Shown one piece after another: positions 25,504 to 33,754 of a stretch of DNA of 34,920 nucleotides. The DNA is taken from contig JAJZCR010000038.1 in the NCBI GenBank assembly GCA_021851715.1, forward strand, positions 1 through 34,920, written 5' to 3'. The DNA comes from Planctomycetota bacterium (GTDB lineage: Bacteria; Planctomycetota; Phycisphaerae; WQYP01). A program made the translations under genes and the position numbers. Within the stretch, counting starts at the first letter, position 1. Each line of letters begins with the position of its first letter. The notes under the pieces are model-generated. The model had not been told where the DNA came from and made no database searches. It saw only the letters and a program-made list of their open reading frames with translations.

Positions 25504-25953
25504 TTACCGCCGGCCGCGTCGCCGGGGGTGAAGCACGATGGTGCCGGCATCAGTCGATTCCCCGCTGGAAACGTGAATGATCTTGCGCAGGCTCCCAAAA
25601 CCCGCCCCGCGCAGTATGGCCACAATGCGGTATTTGCCAGCAGGTGCGTTATTGACAGTGAAGGTGCCGTCATCGGCGGTGCGTGTGATGCCGGTAACCG
25701 CCCAGATGGTCTGGCCCGGCTGTAAATCCCGCAGTATGCGGCCCAGCGGTTGATGCTTGCTGACATTGCGCGGTATCTTGATCAGCCGGACCAGGGCCCC
25801 GGCCGCCGCGTGCCCCCGGCTATCGACCACTTTACCGGTGATGCTGCCGGTCCGGGCGGAATCGACGGCCGCCTGGCTGATGGAACCGACGGCCCATAAT
25901 CCCACGACCACAGCCGCTAGCACCGATATCGTCTGTCCTGGCATGATGCGCAT
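25504..25953 (-). CDS. Exported carboxypeptidase-regulatory-like domain protein
   Basis: A 149-residue secreted protein. It has a signal peptide (MRIMPGQTISVLAAVVVGLW, cleavage near QAA) and one beta-sandwich carboxypeptidase-regulatory-like domain: GSITGKVVDSRGHAAAGALV, then TADDGTFTVNNAPAGKYRIV, then an Arg-rich tail. Such single-domain exported proteins are common in planctomycetes and have no catalytic residues. ATG 25953 has GGAG at suitable spacing; the frame is open to 26091. It is divergent from the metallopeptidase gene, with which it may be co-regulated. Confidence 0.8.
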   Translation of the reverse strand: MRIMPGQTISVLAAVVVGLWAVGSISQAAVDSARTGSITGKVVDSRGHAAAGALVRLIKIPRNVSKHQPLGRILRDLQPGQTIWAVTGITRTADDGTFTVNNAPAGKYRIVAILRGAGFGSLRKIIHVSSGESTDAGTIVLHPRRRGRR

Positions 25954-26116
25954 GATGGAATACTCCGTAAAAAAAATTGCGGTCGTCAACGAGGTCCGCA
26001 CCCCGATGACCGGCTCGCGCTGGACCGTCTTGCTGGGCCAAACGACTCGACTTCGGTCAAGTTGCAATCTGGGCCATGGGATGGGTGCCAAGAGGGTGGA
26101 TGTGCCCTACAATTCG

Positions 26117-26139
26117 TCCACCGGGTTTGGCCCGGTGGA
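26117..26139. promoter_or_regulatory. 9-bp perfect hairpin in the divergent intergenic region
   Basis: TCCACCGGG and CCCGGTGGA form a perfect 9-bp stem with a TTTGG loop, ending 17 bases before the ATG of the metallopeptidase gene and directly before its GAGGAAA ribosome binding site. It could act as an operator or leader structure. Confidence 0.4.
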
Positions 26140-26156
26140 ACTGACATGAGGAAACT

Positions 26157-27260
26157 ATGCCTCCCAAGCCAGGTTGTCATGCGTGGAATGTATCCCGGAT
26201 GCCGCTGGCTGCGGCCATGCTGCTGATGACCGGCGTGCTTTCGGGTTGCGCCGGGTATTCAGCACGGCAGCAGGCGGCCAGGGCGTTGCACCATTTATCG
26301 CTGATCCGGACCGCCCATTACGCTATTTTCACCTCCATCCACAATGCCCGTGAGCGAATGATGCTGGGCCAGGTGCTGGAGGCGGATTACGCCCGCTTTA
26401 AGCGCCTGGTGCCGGGGGCGGTGCCAGCGCTGCCGCTGCATGGATACGTATTTGCTAATCGAATTCAGTGGGCGTTGTACACCCGGCAGGCCCATCCCGC
26501 GCTGGCCCCCATCTATCTGCAGATTATCGCCGGTGGTTATACCCGCAAACGCGTCTTTGCCCTGTACCGCCTGGATCCATCGGAGATGTTTTCGGTGGCA
26601 GCACACGAGGCGTGGCATCAGTTCAGCTATGCTTCGCTTCGGGATCATCTGCCGGCCTGGCTGGACGAAGGACTGGCGTCGCAAAATGAAGCCATTGCCT
26701 GGCATGACGGCCGACCGGTGTTTGAACCCTGGCTTAATTATCCGCGGTGGCACGCGCTGCAGCAGGCCGCCGCCACCCATAAATTATGGCCGCTGAAAAA
26801 ACTCATCACCACCCAGGCGGGCTATGTCGTCACGCGCAGCCCGCAGCGCATCGCCGCCTATTATGGACAAATTTGGTCCCTGTCCCTGTTTTTGGAACAC
26901 AGCCGCTATCGTCCGCGGCTGGAGCGTTTGCTGGAGGCGGCGCGGCGCGGCCTCTTGACACCATTGCTGCTCAAGGCCGGCCTGACGCCGCAGGACCTTG
27001 CCGCCGGCACCGTGCGCTGGAACCGGCGGGCCGGGCCTGTTTTCATGCGTGCCTATCTGTCGCGAAAAATCAGTACGTGTGATGATGCGTATCGGGCGTT
27101 TGTGCAGCGGCTGGTGTCCAGGTGGCCGCCACCCCAGGCGCGGCGGCGCTACCCCATTCATTGGTGGAAGGGTGCCGGCCCGCAGGATCTTACCACGGAG
27201 TTGAAGCGGCAAACCCGGCTGAAGATGCTCACGGGCGGTCATGTTGCCGGCGGCGGGTAG
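26157..27260 (+). CDS. Lipoprotein zinc metallopeptidase-like protein (HEAWH)
   Basis: A 367-residue envelope protein. Hydrophobic residues 16-30 and lipobox LSGC31 predict a lipoprotein. The zinc motif is H150-E-A-W-H154, with an expected third ligand in AWLDEGLA (E171), the gluzincin arrangement seen in planctomycete families of DUF1570 type. The gene belongs to that general class by motif spacing; an exact family cannot be stated. The start ATG 26157 is preceded by GAGGAAA. It is divergent from the exported regulatory-domain gene. Substrate is unknown. Confidence 0.8.
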   Translation: MPPKPGCHAWNVSRMPLAAAMLLMTGVLSGCAGYSARQQAARALHHLSLIRTAHYAIFTSIHNARERMMLGQVLEADYARFKRLVPGAVPALPLHGYVFANRIQWALYTRQAHPALAPIYLQIIAGGYTRKRVFALYRLDPSEMFSVAAHEAWHQFSYASLRDHLPAWLDEGLASQNEAIAWHDGRPVFEPWLNYPRWHALQQAAATHKLWPLKKLITTQAGYVVTRSPQRIAAYYGQIWSLSLFLEHSRYRPRLERLLEAARRGLLTPLLLKAGLTPQDLAAGTVRWNRRAGPVFMRAYLSRKISTCDDAYRAFVQRLVSRWPPPQARRRYPIHWWKGAGPQDLTTELKRQTRLKMLTGGHVAGGG

Positions 27261-27657
27261 GCCGGCATCACGCCGGGCTTCGCACCAGGCCAAAGCCAAT
27301 ATCTATTACCGGGCCATGTGGCGGTAGTTTCGCTGTATGTTTCAAAGGTGTTAAAGCCTTTCTGATGACGGTCCACTTCGATAACATGGATATCATCATT
27401 GTTTCACTGATACGTTATCTGCACCGGGAATTCACTCGCACGGAAATCTGCCACAGGCCACGGCGGAAGCGGCGGCGTAAAAAACGGAAAAATGCCACGG
27501 AATGGGCCCTTGCGTTGCCCCATGCGAAAGATAACATTATCTGCGTTCAGGCCCGGGTTGGACTTCATCGGCCGAAGGGCCGCCACTGGCTGCCGGGGAG
27601 AGTATCAAACCGCCGCGGTGTCCCGGGCGCGGCTGAAAAGTATGGAGGTGCTCACGA
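27261..27657. other. 397-base region upstream of the AST operon
   Basis: No gene is supported. It contains short repeats: GATAACAT at 27380 and 27530, TTATCTGC in both GATACGTTATCT (27409-27420) and the inverted repeat AGATAACATTATCT (27529-27542). The last may be an operator for the downstream arginine genes, being about 115 bases before the start codon. Confidence 0.35.
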
Positions 27658-28866
27658 ATGAGTGCTTACTTGAGCCATGTAGCGTCTATCGCATCGCAGC
27701 GTGACCGGATGCGCGATTTAATCATCAAGTGGGCGAATATCAATTCCGGCAGCCACCATGTAGCGGGATTGGAAAAGATGGCGGCGGTTGTGGAGGAGGA
27801 TTTTGTCGGGCTGGGTGCTACCGCCGAGCGCATCCGGTTGCCCACGTACAGCGTTGCAGGACCGGATGGAATGTTGCAACACGTGCCGCTGGGGCCGGCG
27901 ATTTCGATGGTGAAGCGACCGGAGAGCAAGTTCCGCGTTTTTCTGGGAATTCATATCGACACGGTATACCCACCCGACGGCCCATTTCAAAAGGCCCGGG
28001 AAATTTCGCCCGGCAAGCTTTGCGGCCCCGGCGTGCTGGATGCCAAGGGTGGGCTGGCGGTGATGCTCTTAGCGCTGGAAACGCTGGAAAAAAGTCCGTG
28101 GGCCGGCCGCATCGGCTGGGAGGTCTTGATTAACCCGGATGAGGAGCTTGGTTCACCGGGGTCCGGACCGCTGCTGGCGGCGGCGGCGCGGCGCAACCAT
28201 CTGGGCCTGGTGTTTGAACCGGCGCTGCCGAATGGCAATCTGGCCGGTGATCGCAGGGGTTCAGGCAATTTCACATTTATTGTGCGGGGCCGCAGTGCGC
28301 ACGCGGGGCGTGATATTACCGCCGGGCGTAACGCGATTGCGGCCCTGGCCGAAGCGGTGGTCCGGATCAATACCGTGATCGGCCGAATGGACGCAGTGAG
28401 CGTGAACGTGGGCCAGATTGAAGGCGGCGGAGCGCTGAATGTGGTGCCCGCGCTGGCGCTGTGCCGGTTGAATGTACGTGTTAGCTCCAAAGAACAGGGG
28501 GCGCAGGTGCGTTCACACCTGGATGCCGTGGCCGCGGATATTTCCAGCCGGGATGGATTTTCCACTGAGGTCCTGGGGGACTTTCATGCGCCACCTCGTG
28601 TGGCCGATACCGCCATGCTGCGGTGGCTGGGGCGGGCTTGTGCATGCGGCGCGGAGCTGGGTTTGAATATTTCCTGGCAAAGCAGCGGCGGAACGTGTGA
28701 CGGCAACCGCCTGGCGGCCAACGGCTTAACCACGCTGGATTCCATGGGGCCGGTGGGTGGTGACATCCACAGCCCGCAGGAATATCTGCTGCTGGAATCA
28801 TTGGTGCCCCGGGCATCGCTGGCGGCACTATTGCTTCTGAAAGCGGCCGCGGGCGACTACAGTTGA
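27658..28866 (+). CDS. M20-family metallopeptidase, candidate succinylglutamate desuccinylase
   Basis: A 402-residue di-zinc hydrolase of the M20/glutamate carboxypeptidase type. H99 (GIHIDTVY), D128 (GVLDAKGG), catalytic E162 with E163 (PDEELGS), E187 (VFEPAL) and H371 (DIHSPQEY) supply the complete active site; the lid dimerisation domain lies at about 205-320. It is the first gene of a cluster encoding astA, astD and astB. The AST pathway ends with hydrolysis of N-succinylglutamate, normally by AstE (M14), which is absent here. A role as AstE replacement is therefore inferred. GGAGGTG before ATG 27658 is a good ribosome binding site. Confidence 0.88.
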   Translation: MSAYLSHVASIASQRDRMRDLIIKWANINSGSHHVAGLEKMAAVVEEDFVGLGATAERIRLPTYSVAGPDGMLQHVPLGPAISMVKRPESKFRVFLGIHIDTVYPPDGPFQKAREISPGKLCGPGVLDAKGGLAVMLLALETLEKSPWAGRIGWEVLINPDEELGSPGSGPLLAAAARRNHLGLVFEPALPNGNLAGDRRGSGNFTFIVRGRSAHAGRDITAGRNAIAALAEAVVRINTVIGRMDAVSVNVGQIEGGGALNVVPALALCRLNVRVSSKEQGAQVRSHLDAVAADISSRDGFSTEVLGDFHAPPRVADTAMLRWLGRACACGAELGLNISWQSSGGTCDGNRLAANGLTTLDSMGPVGGDIHSPQEYLLLESLVPRASLAALLLLKAAAGDYS

Positions 28867-28980
28867 CCGGGCAGGTTCTGCTTCCCGGCGGCAATTTCCG
28901 GTCCCCCTTCCGGCCAAGCCCATGAAAATGAAGCGGGCGAAATTGTGATCAGGCCGATAGAATGCATAAAGGGGAATTTT

Positions 28981-30036
28981 ATGCTGGTGCTTCGCCCAAT
29001 TCGCAGTGCTGACCTGGAATCGCTGCTGGTCATGGCCCGTCAGGCGGGTTATGGCATGACCACGTTGCCGCCGGATAAAAAACTTCTGCAACGGCGCATT
29101 GAAGAATCGATGGATGCGTTTGTTATTCATCCCGAAAAGCCCCGCGGGGAGACGTATTTGTTTATTCTGGAGGATACCGCCACGGGTCGGCCGGCGGGGG
29201 TTTGCGGCATGGTTTCCAAGGTGGGCGGGTTTGATCCATTTTTCAGCTATCGCATCAGCAGCATTCCATTGGTTTCTCCAATGCTGGGCATCAACAAAAC
29301 CATGCCGGTGCTGGAGTTGACCATTATGTATGATGGGCCGGCGATTGTGGGCAGTTTGTTTTTGTTGCCGGAGTACCGCAAGGATGGTAATGGGCGGTTG
29401 CTGTCGCTGTCACGTTTTTTGTTCATGGCGCAGTTTCCACAGCGTTTTGATCCGCACGTGATTGCGGAAATGCGCGGGAAGATTGATGCCGACGGCCATT
29501 CGCCCTTTTGGGATGCGGTGGGCCGGCATTTTTTTGATATCGACTTTCCCAGGGCGGATTATCTGACCATGGTAGACAAGCGGTTTATTGTGGAATTAAT
29601 GCCGCGGCACCCCATTTATATTCCGTTGCTGGGATCCGCGGCCCAGGAGGCCATCGGCAAGGTGCATCCGGCCACGCAGCCGGCGCTGAAAATTTTGCAG
29701 GATGAAGGCTTTGTCTTTGAAAATATGGTGGACATATTTGAGGCCGGAGCGGTGGTGGGTTGCCTCCGCGATAAGATTCGCACGGTGCGGGAAAGCCGCG
29801 TGGGAAAGGTCCATCGCATCGCCGCCCTGCCGGAGGGCGCAGATGCTGTGGCATTATCGAATACGGCGCTGGATTTTCGGACGTGCCGGGCGGGTGTACA
29901 GGTGGATGCCGATGGGGGTGTGCAAATTGACGGCCCCAGCGCAGAGGCGCTATTGGTAAAAGTGGGTGACAACATTCGCTACGTAGCCCTGCGCAGCGGG
30001 GCGGGCGCGACTGTGCGGGGGAATGGCCATGGCTGA
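28981..30036 (+). CDS. astA: Arginine N-succinyltransferase
   Basis: Transfers succinyl from succinyl-CoA to arginine, first step of the AST catabolic route. The 351-residue length is close to E. coli AstA (344). The N-terminal MLVLRPIRSADLESLLVMA and GMTTLPPDKKLLQRRIEES are highly typical, as are FLLPEYRKDGNGRLLSLSRFLF and IAEMRGKIDADGHSPFWDA. AAAGGGGA lies upstream of ATG 28981. It is 114 bases after the M20 gene, and its 3' end overlaps the start of astD by eight bases or more. Confidence 0.95.
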   Translation: MLVLRPIRSADLESLLVMARQAGYGMTTLPPDKKLLQRRIEESMDAFVIHPEKPRGETYLFILEDTATGRPAGVCGMVSKVGGFDPFFSYRISSIPLVSPMLGINKTMPVLELTIMYDGPAIVGSLFLLPEYRKDGNGRLLSLSRFLFMAQFPQRFDPHVIAEMRGKIDADGHSPFWDAVGRHFFDIDFPRADYLTMVDKRFIVELMPRHPIYIPLLGSAAQEAIGKVHPATQPALKILQDEGFVFENMVDIFEAGAVVGCLRDKIRTVRESRVGKVHRIAALPEGADAVALSNTALDFRTCRAGVQVDADGGVQIDGPSAEALLVKVGDNIRYVALRSGAGATVRGNGHG

Positions 30037-31498
30037 TGCCAGCGAGCTATTCATCGGCGGCAACTGGCGGGCGGGCCGTGGCGCGATTTTTGAGTCGCAC
30101 AATCCGTTGGATGAGACGATGGTGTGGCGGGGCCGCGCTGGAGATGCAGAGCAGGTTCACCAGGCGGTGGCGGCTGCCAAAGCGGCTTTTGGCTCCTGGG
30201 CCGGCCTGAGCATCAGTCAACGAACCGAATTTCTGGCCCGTTTTACGGACTTGCTGGAAAAGCATCGGGTAGAGCTGGCGGCGGTTATATCGGCGGAAAC
30301 CGGCAAACCAGACTGGGAAGCGCTGGCGGAAATAGCGGCGATGCGGGCTAAATTCACCATTGCGTGCCGGGCGTATGCCATCCGGCGCGCCCAGAGCAGG
30401 CTCGATTTGCCGGATGCCACGGGCTGCACCCGGTTTCGGCCGCATGGGGCAATTGCGGTGCTCGGACCGTTTAATATGCCCGGGCATCTACCGCATGGCC
30501 ATATTTTGCCGGCATTGTTGGCGGGTAATACCATCGTTTTCAAGCCCAGCGAACTTACGCCGGGCGTGGGCCGGTGGATGGCGGAACTCTGGCGGGAAGC
30601 GCAGCTTCCCCCGGGGGTGTTTAATTTGATTCAAGGCGATGGGCGGGTGGGCCAGGCCCTGGGCGAAGAGCCGGATCTGGACGGATTATTTTTCACCGGC
30701 GGCTTTCGGTCAGGCATGGCTCTGGCGAAAGCGTCTGTGGAATTTCCGCAGCGCATCGTGGCACTGGAAATGGGCGGAAATAATCCGCTGGTCATCTGGG
30801 AGGCTGCGGACATCAAGGCGGCGGTAATGACCACCATTGTGTCGGCATTTATCACGGCTGGTCAAAGGTGCAGTTGCGCCCGCAGGCTGGTGCTGCCGCG
30901 GGGTGGTGCCGGGGAGGCTATCGTGGAAGAGCTTGTGCGCGCAACGAAGCAACTGCGCATCGGACCGCACCACCTGCGTCCCGAGCCGTTCATGGGGCCG
31001 CTGGTAACCAGGGCCGCGGCATTGAAGGTTTTACAGGCCCAGCAGGCGATGGTGGCTGCAGGTGGATCGGCTTTGCTGTTGGCGGGGGCACGACCGGAAT
31101 CTCCGGCGCTGCTTACGCCCGGCATTGTGGATGTTACGGCGATGGCCGATCGCCGCGACGAAGAAATTTTTGGTCCGTTGCTTCAGGTTATTCGCGTGGC
31201 GGACTTTGAGGCGGCCATGGTGGAGGCAGGCCGCACGCGCTATGGACTTGCGGCGGCCATTATCACCGACCGGCAGGATTTATATGAAGCATTTCGCGGG
31301 GGCATCAAAGCAGGCGTGATCAATTGGAACCGCCCTACCACCGGAGCCTCCAGCGAGTTGCCTTTTGGCGGCACGGGCTACAGCGGCAACCATCGACCCG
31401 CCGGATATTATTCTGCGGATTATTGCGATTACCCTGTGGCATCGCTGGAATCCGCCAGGCCGGCACCATCGTGGCTGCCACCGGGAATAAGCGGATGA
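30029..31498 (+). CDS. astD: N-succinylglutamate 5-semialdehyde dehydrogenase
   Basis: An NAD(P)+-dependent aldehyde dehydrogenase oxidising N-succinylglutamate semialdehyde in the AST pathway. The 489-residue product has general-base E247 (LEMGGNN) and nucleophile C281 (TAGQRCSCARR). The AstD-like GPFNMPGHLPHGHILPALLA and ELPFGGTGYSGNHRPAGYYS near the C-terminus are present. Start ATG 30029 is spaced well from GGGGGA; ATG 30023 would place it too close. The gene overlaps astA, and its TGA overlaps the astB ATG (ATGA), so the three are translationally coupled. Confidence 0.94.
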   Translation: MADASELFIGGNWRAGRGAIFESHNPLDETMVWRGRAGDAEQVHQAVAAAKAAFGSWAGLSISQRTEFLARFTDLLEKHRVELAAVISAETGKPDWEALAEIAAMRAKFTIACRAYAIRRAQSRLDLPDATGCTRFRPHGAIAVLGPFNMPGHLPHGHILPALLAGNTIVFKPSELTPGVGRWMAELWREAQLPPGVFNLIQGDGRVGQALGEEPDLDGLFFTGGFRSGMALAKASVEFPQRIVALEMGGNNPLVIWEAADIKAAVMTTIVSAFITAGQRCSCARRLVLPRGGAGEAIVEELVRATKQLRIGPHHLRPEPFMGPLVTRAAALKVLQAQQAMVAAGGSALLLAGARPESPALLTPGIVDVTAMADRRDEEIFGPLLQVIRVADFEAAMVEAGRTRYGLAAAIITDRQDLYEAFRGGIKAGVINWNRPTTGASSELPFGGTGYSGNHRPAGYYSADYCDYPVASLESARPAPSWLPPGISG

Positions 31499-32868
31499 AC
31501 ACGACTGCAGAAATCCAATGCGATGCGCTGGTGGGACCAACGCACAATTACGCGGGCGTTGCGTGGGGCAATCTGGCCTCGATGAAACATGGTCAACAGA
31601 CGGCCAATCCACAATTGGCCGCTTTGCAGGGCCTGGCGAAGATGGAATTGGTGGCGGGGCTGGGGATAACGCAACTGGTGCTGCCGCCGCACGAACGGCC
31701 GGATTTGGGCTTGCTGCGGCGGTTGGGATTCTGCGGTTCCGATGCCCAGGTGATCCGCCGGGCCATGCGGCATGCGCCGCCGCTGGCGGCGGCGTGGAGT
31801 GCAGCGGCCATGTGGGCGGCCAATGCCGCAAGTGTGTCGCCGTCGGCGGACTGCGCCGATGGGCGCATCCACTTCACCCCTGCCAATCTCATCGGGCAAT
31901 TACACCGGTCCATAGAAGCGGCCACGACGGCGCGCATCTTGCGGACGATTTTCAGCGCGCCGCAATTTTTCGTACACCATGATCCATTGCCCCCGGTACC
32001 GGCCCTTGGCGATGAGGGAGCCGCCAATCAATTGCGGCTGGTGCCGCCTGGCGGGCGGCGGGGGCTGGAGCTTTTTATCTATGGCATCGACACGGCGGCC
32101 CATGCTGACAGCGGCGGGCGGCCTGGGCATCGCTTTCCGGCCCGACAAACCGCCGCGGCTTCCGCGGCAGTCGCCCGCAACCACGGGCTGCATTCCCGGG
32201 CTGTTGGGTTCATCCGGCAAAACCCCGTGGCCATTGATGCGGGCGTGTTTCATAATGATGTTATTTCTCTTTCCCAGGACAATGTTCTGATCTGCCATGA
32301 ACACGCCTTTGCCGCCGGGGCGGTGGAGGACATTCGCCAGCGGTATCGCACGCTATTTCGCGCCGAGCCGGTCGTGCATATTGTGCCCGCCCGGCGTTTT
32401 TCCCTGGCCGACGCCGTGGATACGTATCTTTTTAACAGTCAATTATTAACCTTGCCGGACGGGCGCAGGTTGTGGCTGGCTCCGGAGGAGTGTCAGCGCC
32501 ATCGCCGGGCGATGGCCGTGCTGCAATCGCTGCAGGACCAGGGAACGTTTTCGCGGCTGGAGTTCATCAATGTCCGCCAGAGCATGCACAACGGCGGCGG
32601 CCCGGCATGTTTGCGGCTGCGGGTTCCGGTTACGCCCGCGGAACTTGCGGCGGTGCATCGCGGTGTGATGTTGACGCCGGCGTTGGCCCGGAGGCTGCGC
32701 CAGTGGATCAAGCGCCATTATCGCGATCGGCTTTCACCGCGGGATCTGGCCGATCCCCGGCTTATCACCGAATCCCGTGCGGCTCTGGATGAGCTGACAA
32801 AAATTTTGCACCTGCCCAAACTCTACGATTTTCAGCGGCGGCACGGTATTGCCACGTTGCCGGGCTAA
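31495..32868 (+). CDS. astB: N-succinylarginine dihydrolase
   Basis: Hydrolyses N-succinylarginine to succinylornithine, ammonia and CO2. The 457-residue protein has the catalytic residues of the family in order: E174 (LGDEGAANQ), H253 (AGVFHNDV) and C372 (NGGGPACLRLRV). The N-terminal DALVGPTHNYAGVAWGNLAS is diagnostic. ATG 31495 overlaps the astD stop. It is last in the operon, and astC (succinylornithine transaminase) does not follow; the next gene runs in the opposite direction. The product must therefore be processed by an aminotransferase encoded elsewhere, perhaps ArgD. Confidence 0.95.
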   Translation: MNTTAEIQCDALVGPTHNYAGVAWGNLASMKHGQQTANPQLAALQGLAKMELVAGLGITQLVLPPHERPDLGLLRRLGFCGSDAQVIRRAMRHAPPLAAAWSAAAMWAANAASVSPSADCADGRIHFTPANLIGQLHRSIEAATTARILRTIFSAPQFFVHHDPLPPVPALGDEGAANQLRLVPPGGRRGLELFIYGIDTAAHADSGGRPGHRFPARQTAAASAAVARNHGLHSRAVGFIRQNPVAIDAGVFHNDVISLSQDNVLICHEHAFAAGAVEDIRQRYRTLFRAEPVVHIVPARRFSLADAVDTYLFNSQLLTLPDGRRLWLAPEECQRHRRAMAVLQSLQDQGTFSRLEFINVRQSMHNGGGPACLRLRVPVTPAELAAVHRGVMLTPALARRLRQWIKRHYRDRLSPRDLADPRLITESRAALDELTKILHLPKLYDFQRRHGIATLPG

Positions 32869-32932
32869 GCCCTGGTGCTGCATGCGGATGGTGCATGGAT
32901 GAGGAATTACCGGGCCGGCCCGCGGGAGATCG

Positions 32933-33736
32933 CTACGGGGAATGATCCGTGCTTTGAAATATTTTATCCGCGGATTTTTCGACAAATCCCTGATACAACC
33001 GGCCATCGGGTAACGGATAGCGTCGGGCAAATTCGTAGTAGCACCCCGGGATGGTATTGATGCCATCGGAAAATTCCACGGTTACTTTGTCGGCCAGCGT
33101 GGAGGACTGTTCCAGAAATACTGCCGGCGAACCCTTGATCTCGCCGCCGGCGGTATTGAGCTTAAACCCGTGCCCACGCAGAAAAATATTCAGGTTCTGG
33201 ATGCCGTCGAATGTTTTTAACGCGTTGACCAGCACGGTGAAGTGGTTGGCCATAAAGCCGAAAGCCGCCACCCAGGCGGCATATTCGGATTCCACCTGCA
33301 GGCTTTCATATTGCTGATAGGAGAGTTTCCACAATCGCCCGCTGCCGGGGAAATACCAGACGTTTGCGGCCCCGGACGGCATTTGATCCAGCAACGAATC
33401 GACACAATTCCGCAGTGCGGGGGAACATTGCTCCAATTTTAATTCGCTGATGAATATTTTGGGTTGAATGGTGTCAGGATGTTCATAGTGCCTCGCCCGC
33501 AGCTTTTTTTCAATGAAGGTGTAATCCCCGGCGCAGCGATAACCCAGTTGCACAAAGGGTTGGGCCATGACATCCAGTCCCACGCGCGGGTCACCGAAGG
33601 TTCTCAGGGCAAGGTGATCGTTGACGATCTGTTCTCCGCGGGCGCGCAACAGACGGTGAATGACTTTCACCTGGGGGTTAAGAGTCACATATTGCCGCCA
33701 CAGATTTTCCTCCAGCAGGTCCTGAAGTGTATGCAT
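32933..33736 (-). CDS. DUF1338-family protein, 2-oxoadipate dioxygenase/decarboxylase-like
   Basis: A 267-residue protein of the DUF1338/VOC-like class that includes HglS (YdcJ), an iron-dependent enzyme converting 2-oxoadipate to 2-hydroxyglutarate. The expected metal ligands are present: H41 (NDHLALRTF), H165 (ANHFTVLV) and E235 (CYYEFARRY). The protein is shorter than HglS (about 460 residues), as is usual for this compact subfamily, so its substrate may differ. AGGAG precedes ATG 33736. It begins 18 bases after metF on the same strand, strongly suggesting an operon, and converges on astB. Confidence 0.88.
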   Translation of the reverse strand: MHTLQDLLEENLWRQYVTLNPQVKVIHRLLRARGEQIVNDHLALRTFGDPRVGLDVMAQPFVQLGYRCAGDYTFIEKKLRARHYEHPDTIQPKIFISELKLEQCSPALRNCVDSLLDQMPSGAANVWYFPGSGRLWKLSYQQYESLQVESEYAAWVAAFGFMANHFTVLVNALKTFDGIQNLNIFLRGHGFKLNTAGGEIKGSPAVFLEQSSTLADKVTVEFSDGINTIPGCYYEFARRYPLPDGRLYQGFVEKSADKIFQSTDHSP

Positions 33737-33754
33737 GGCCGACTCCTGAATTAG

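Noticed and set aside
27529..27542. ArgR operator
   Set aside because: The palindrome does not resemble the TGAAT...ATTCA arginine box.
27122..27661. 179-codon frame bridging the metallopeptidase and the M20 gene
   Set aside because: It overlaps the end of the metallopeptidase in another frame and contains a Lys/Arg run typical of non-coding sequence; no ribosome binding site before internal ATGs.
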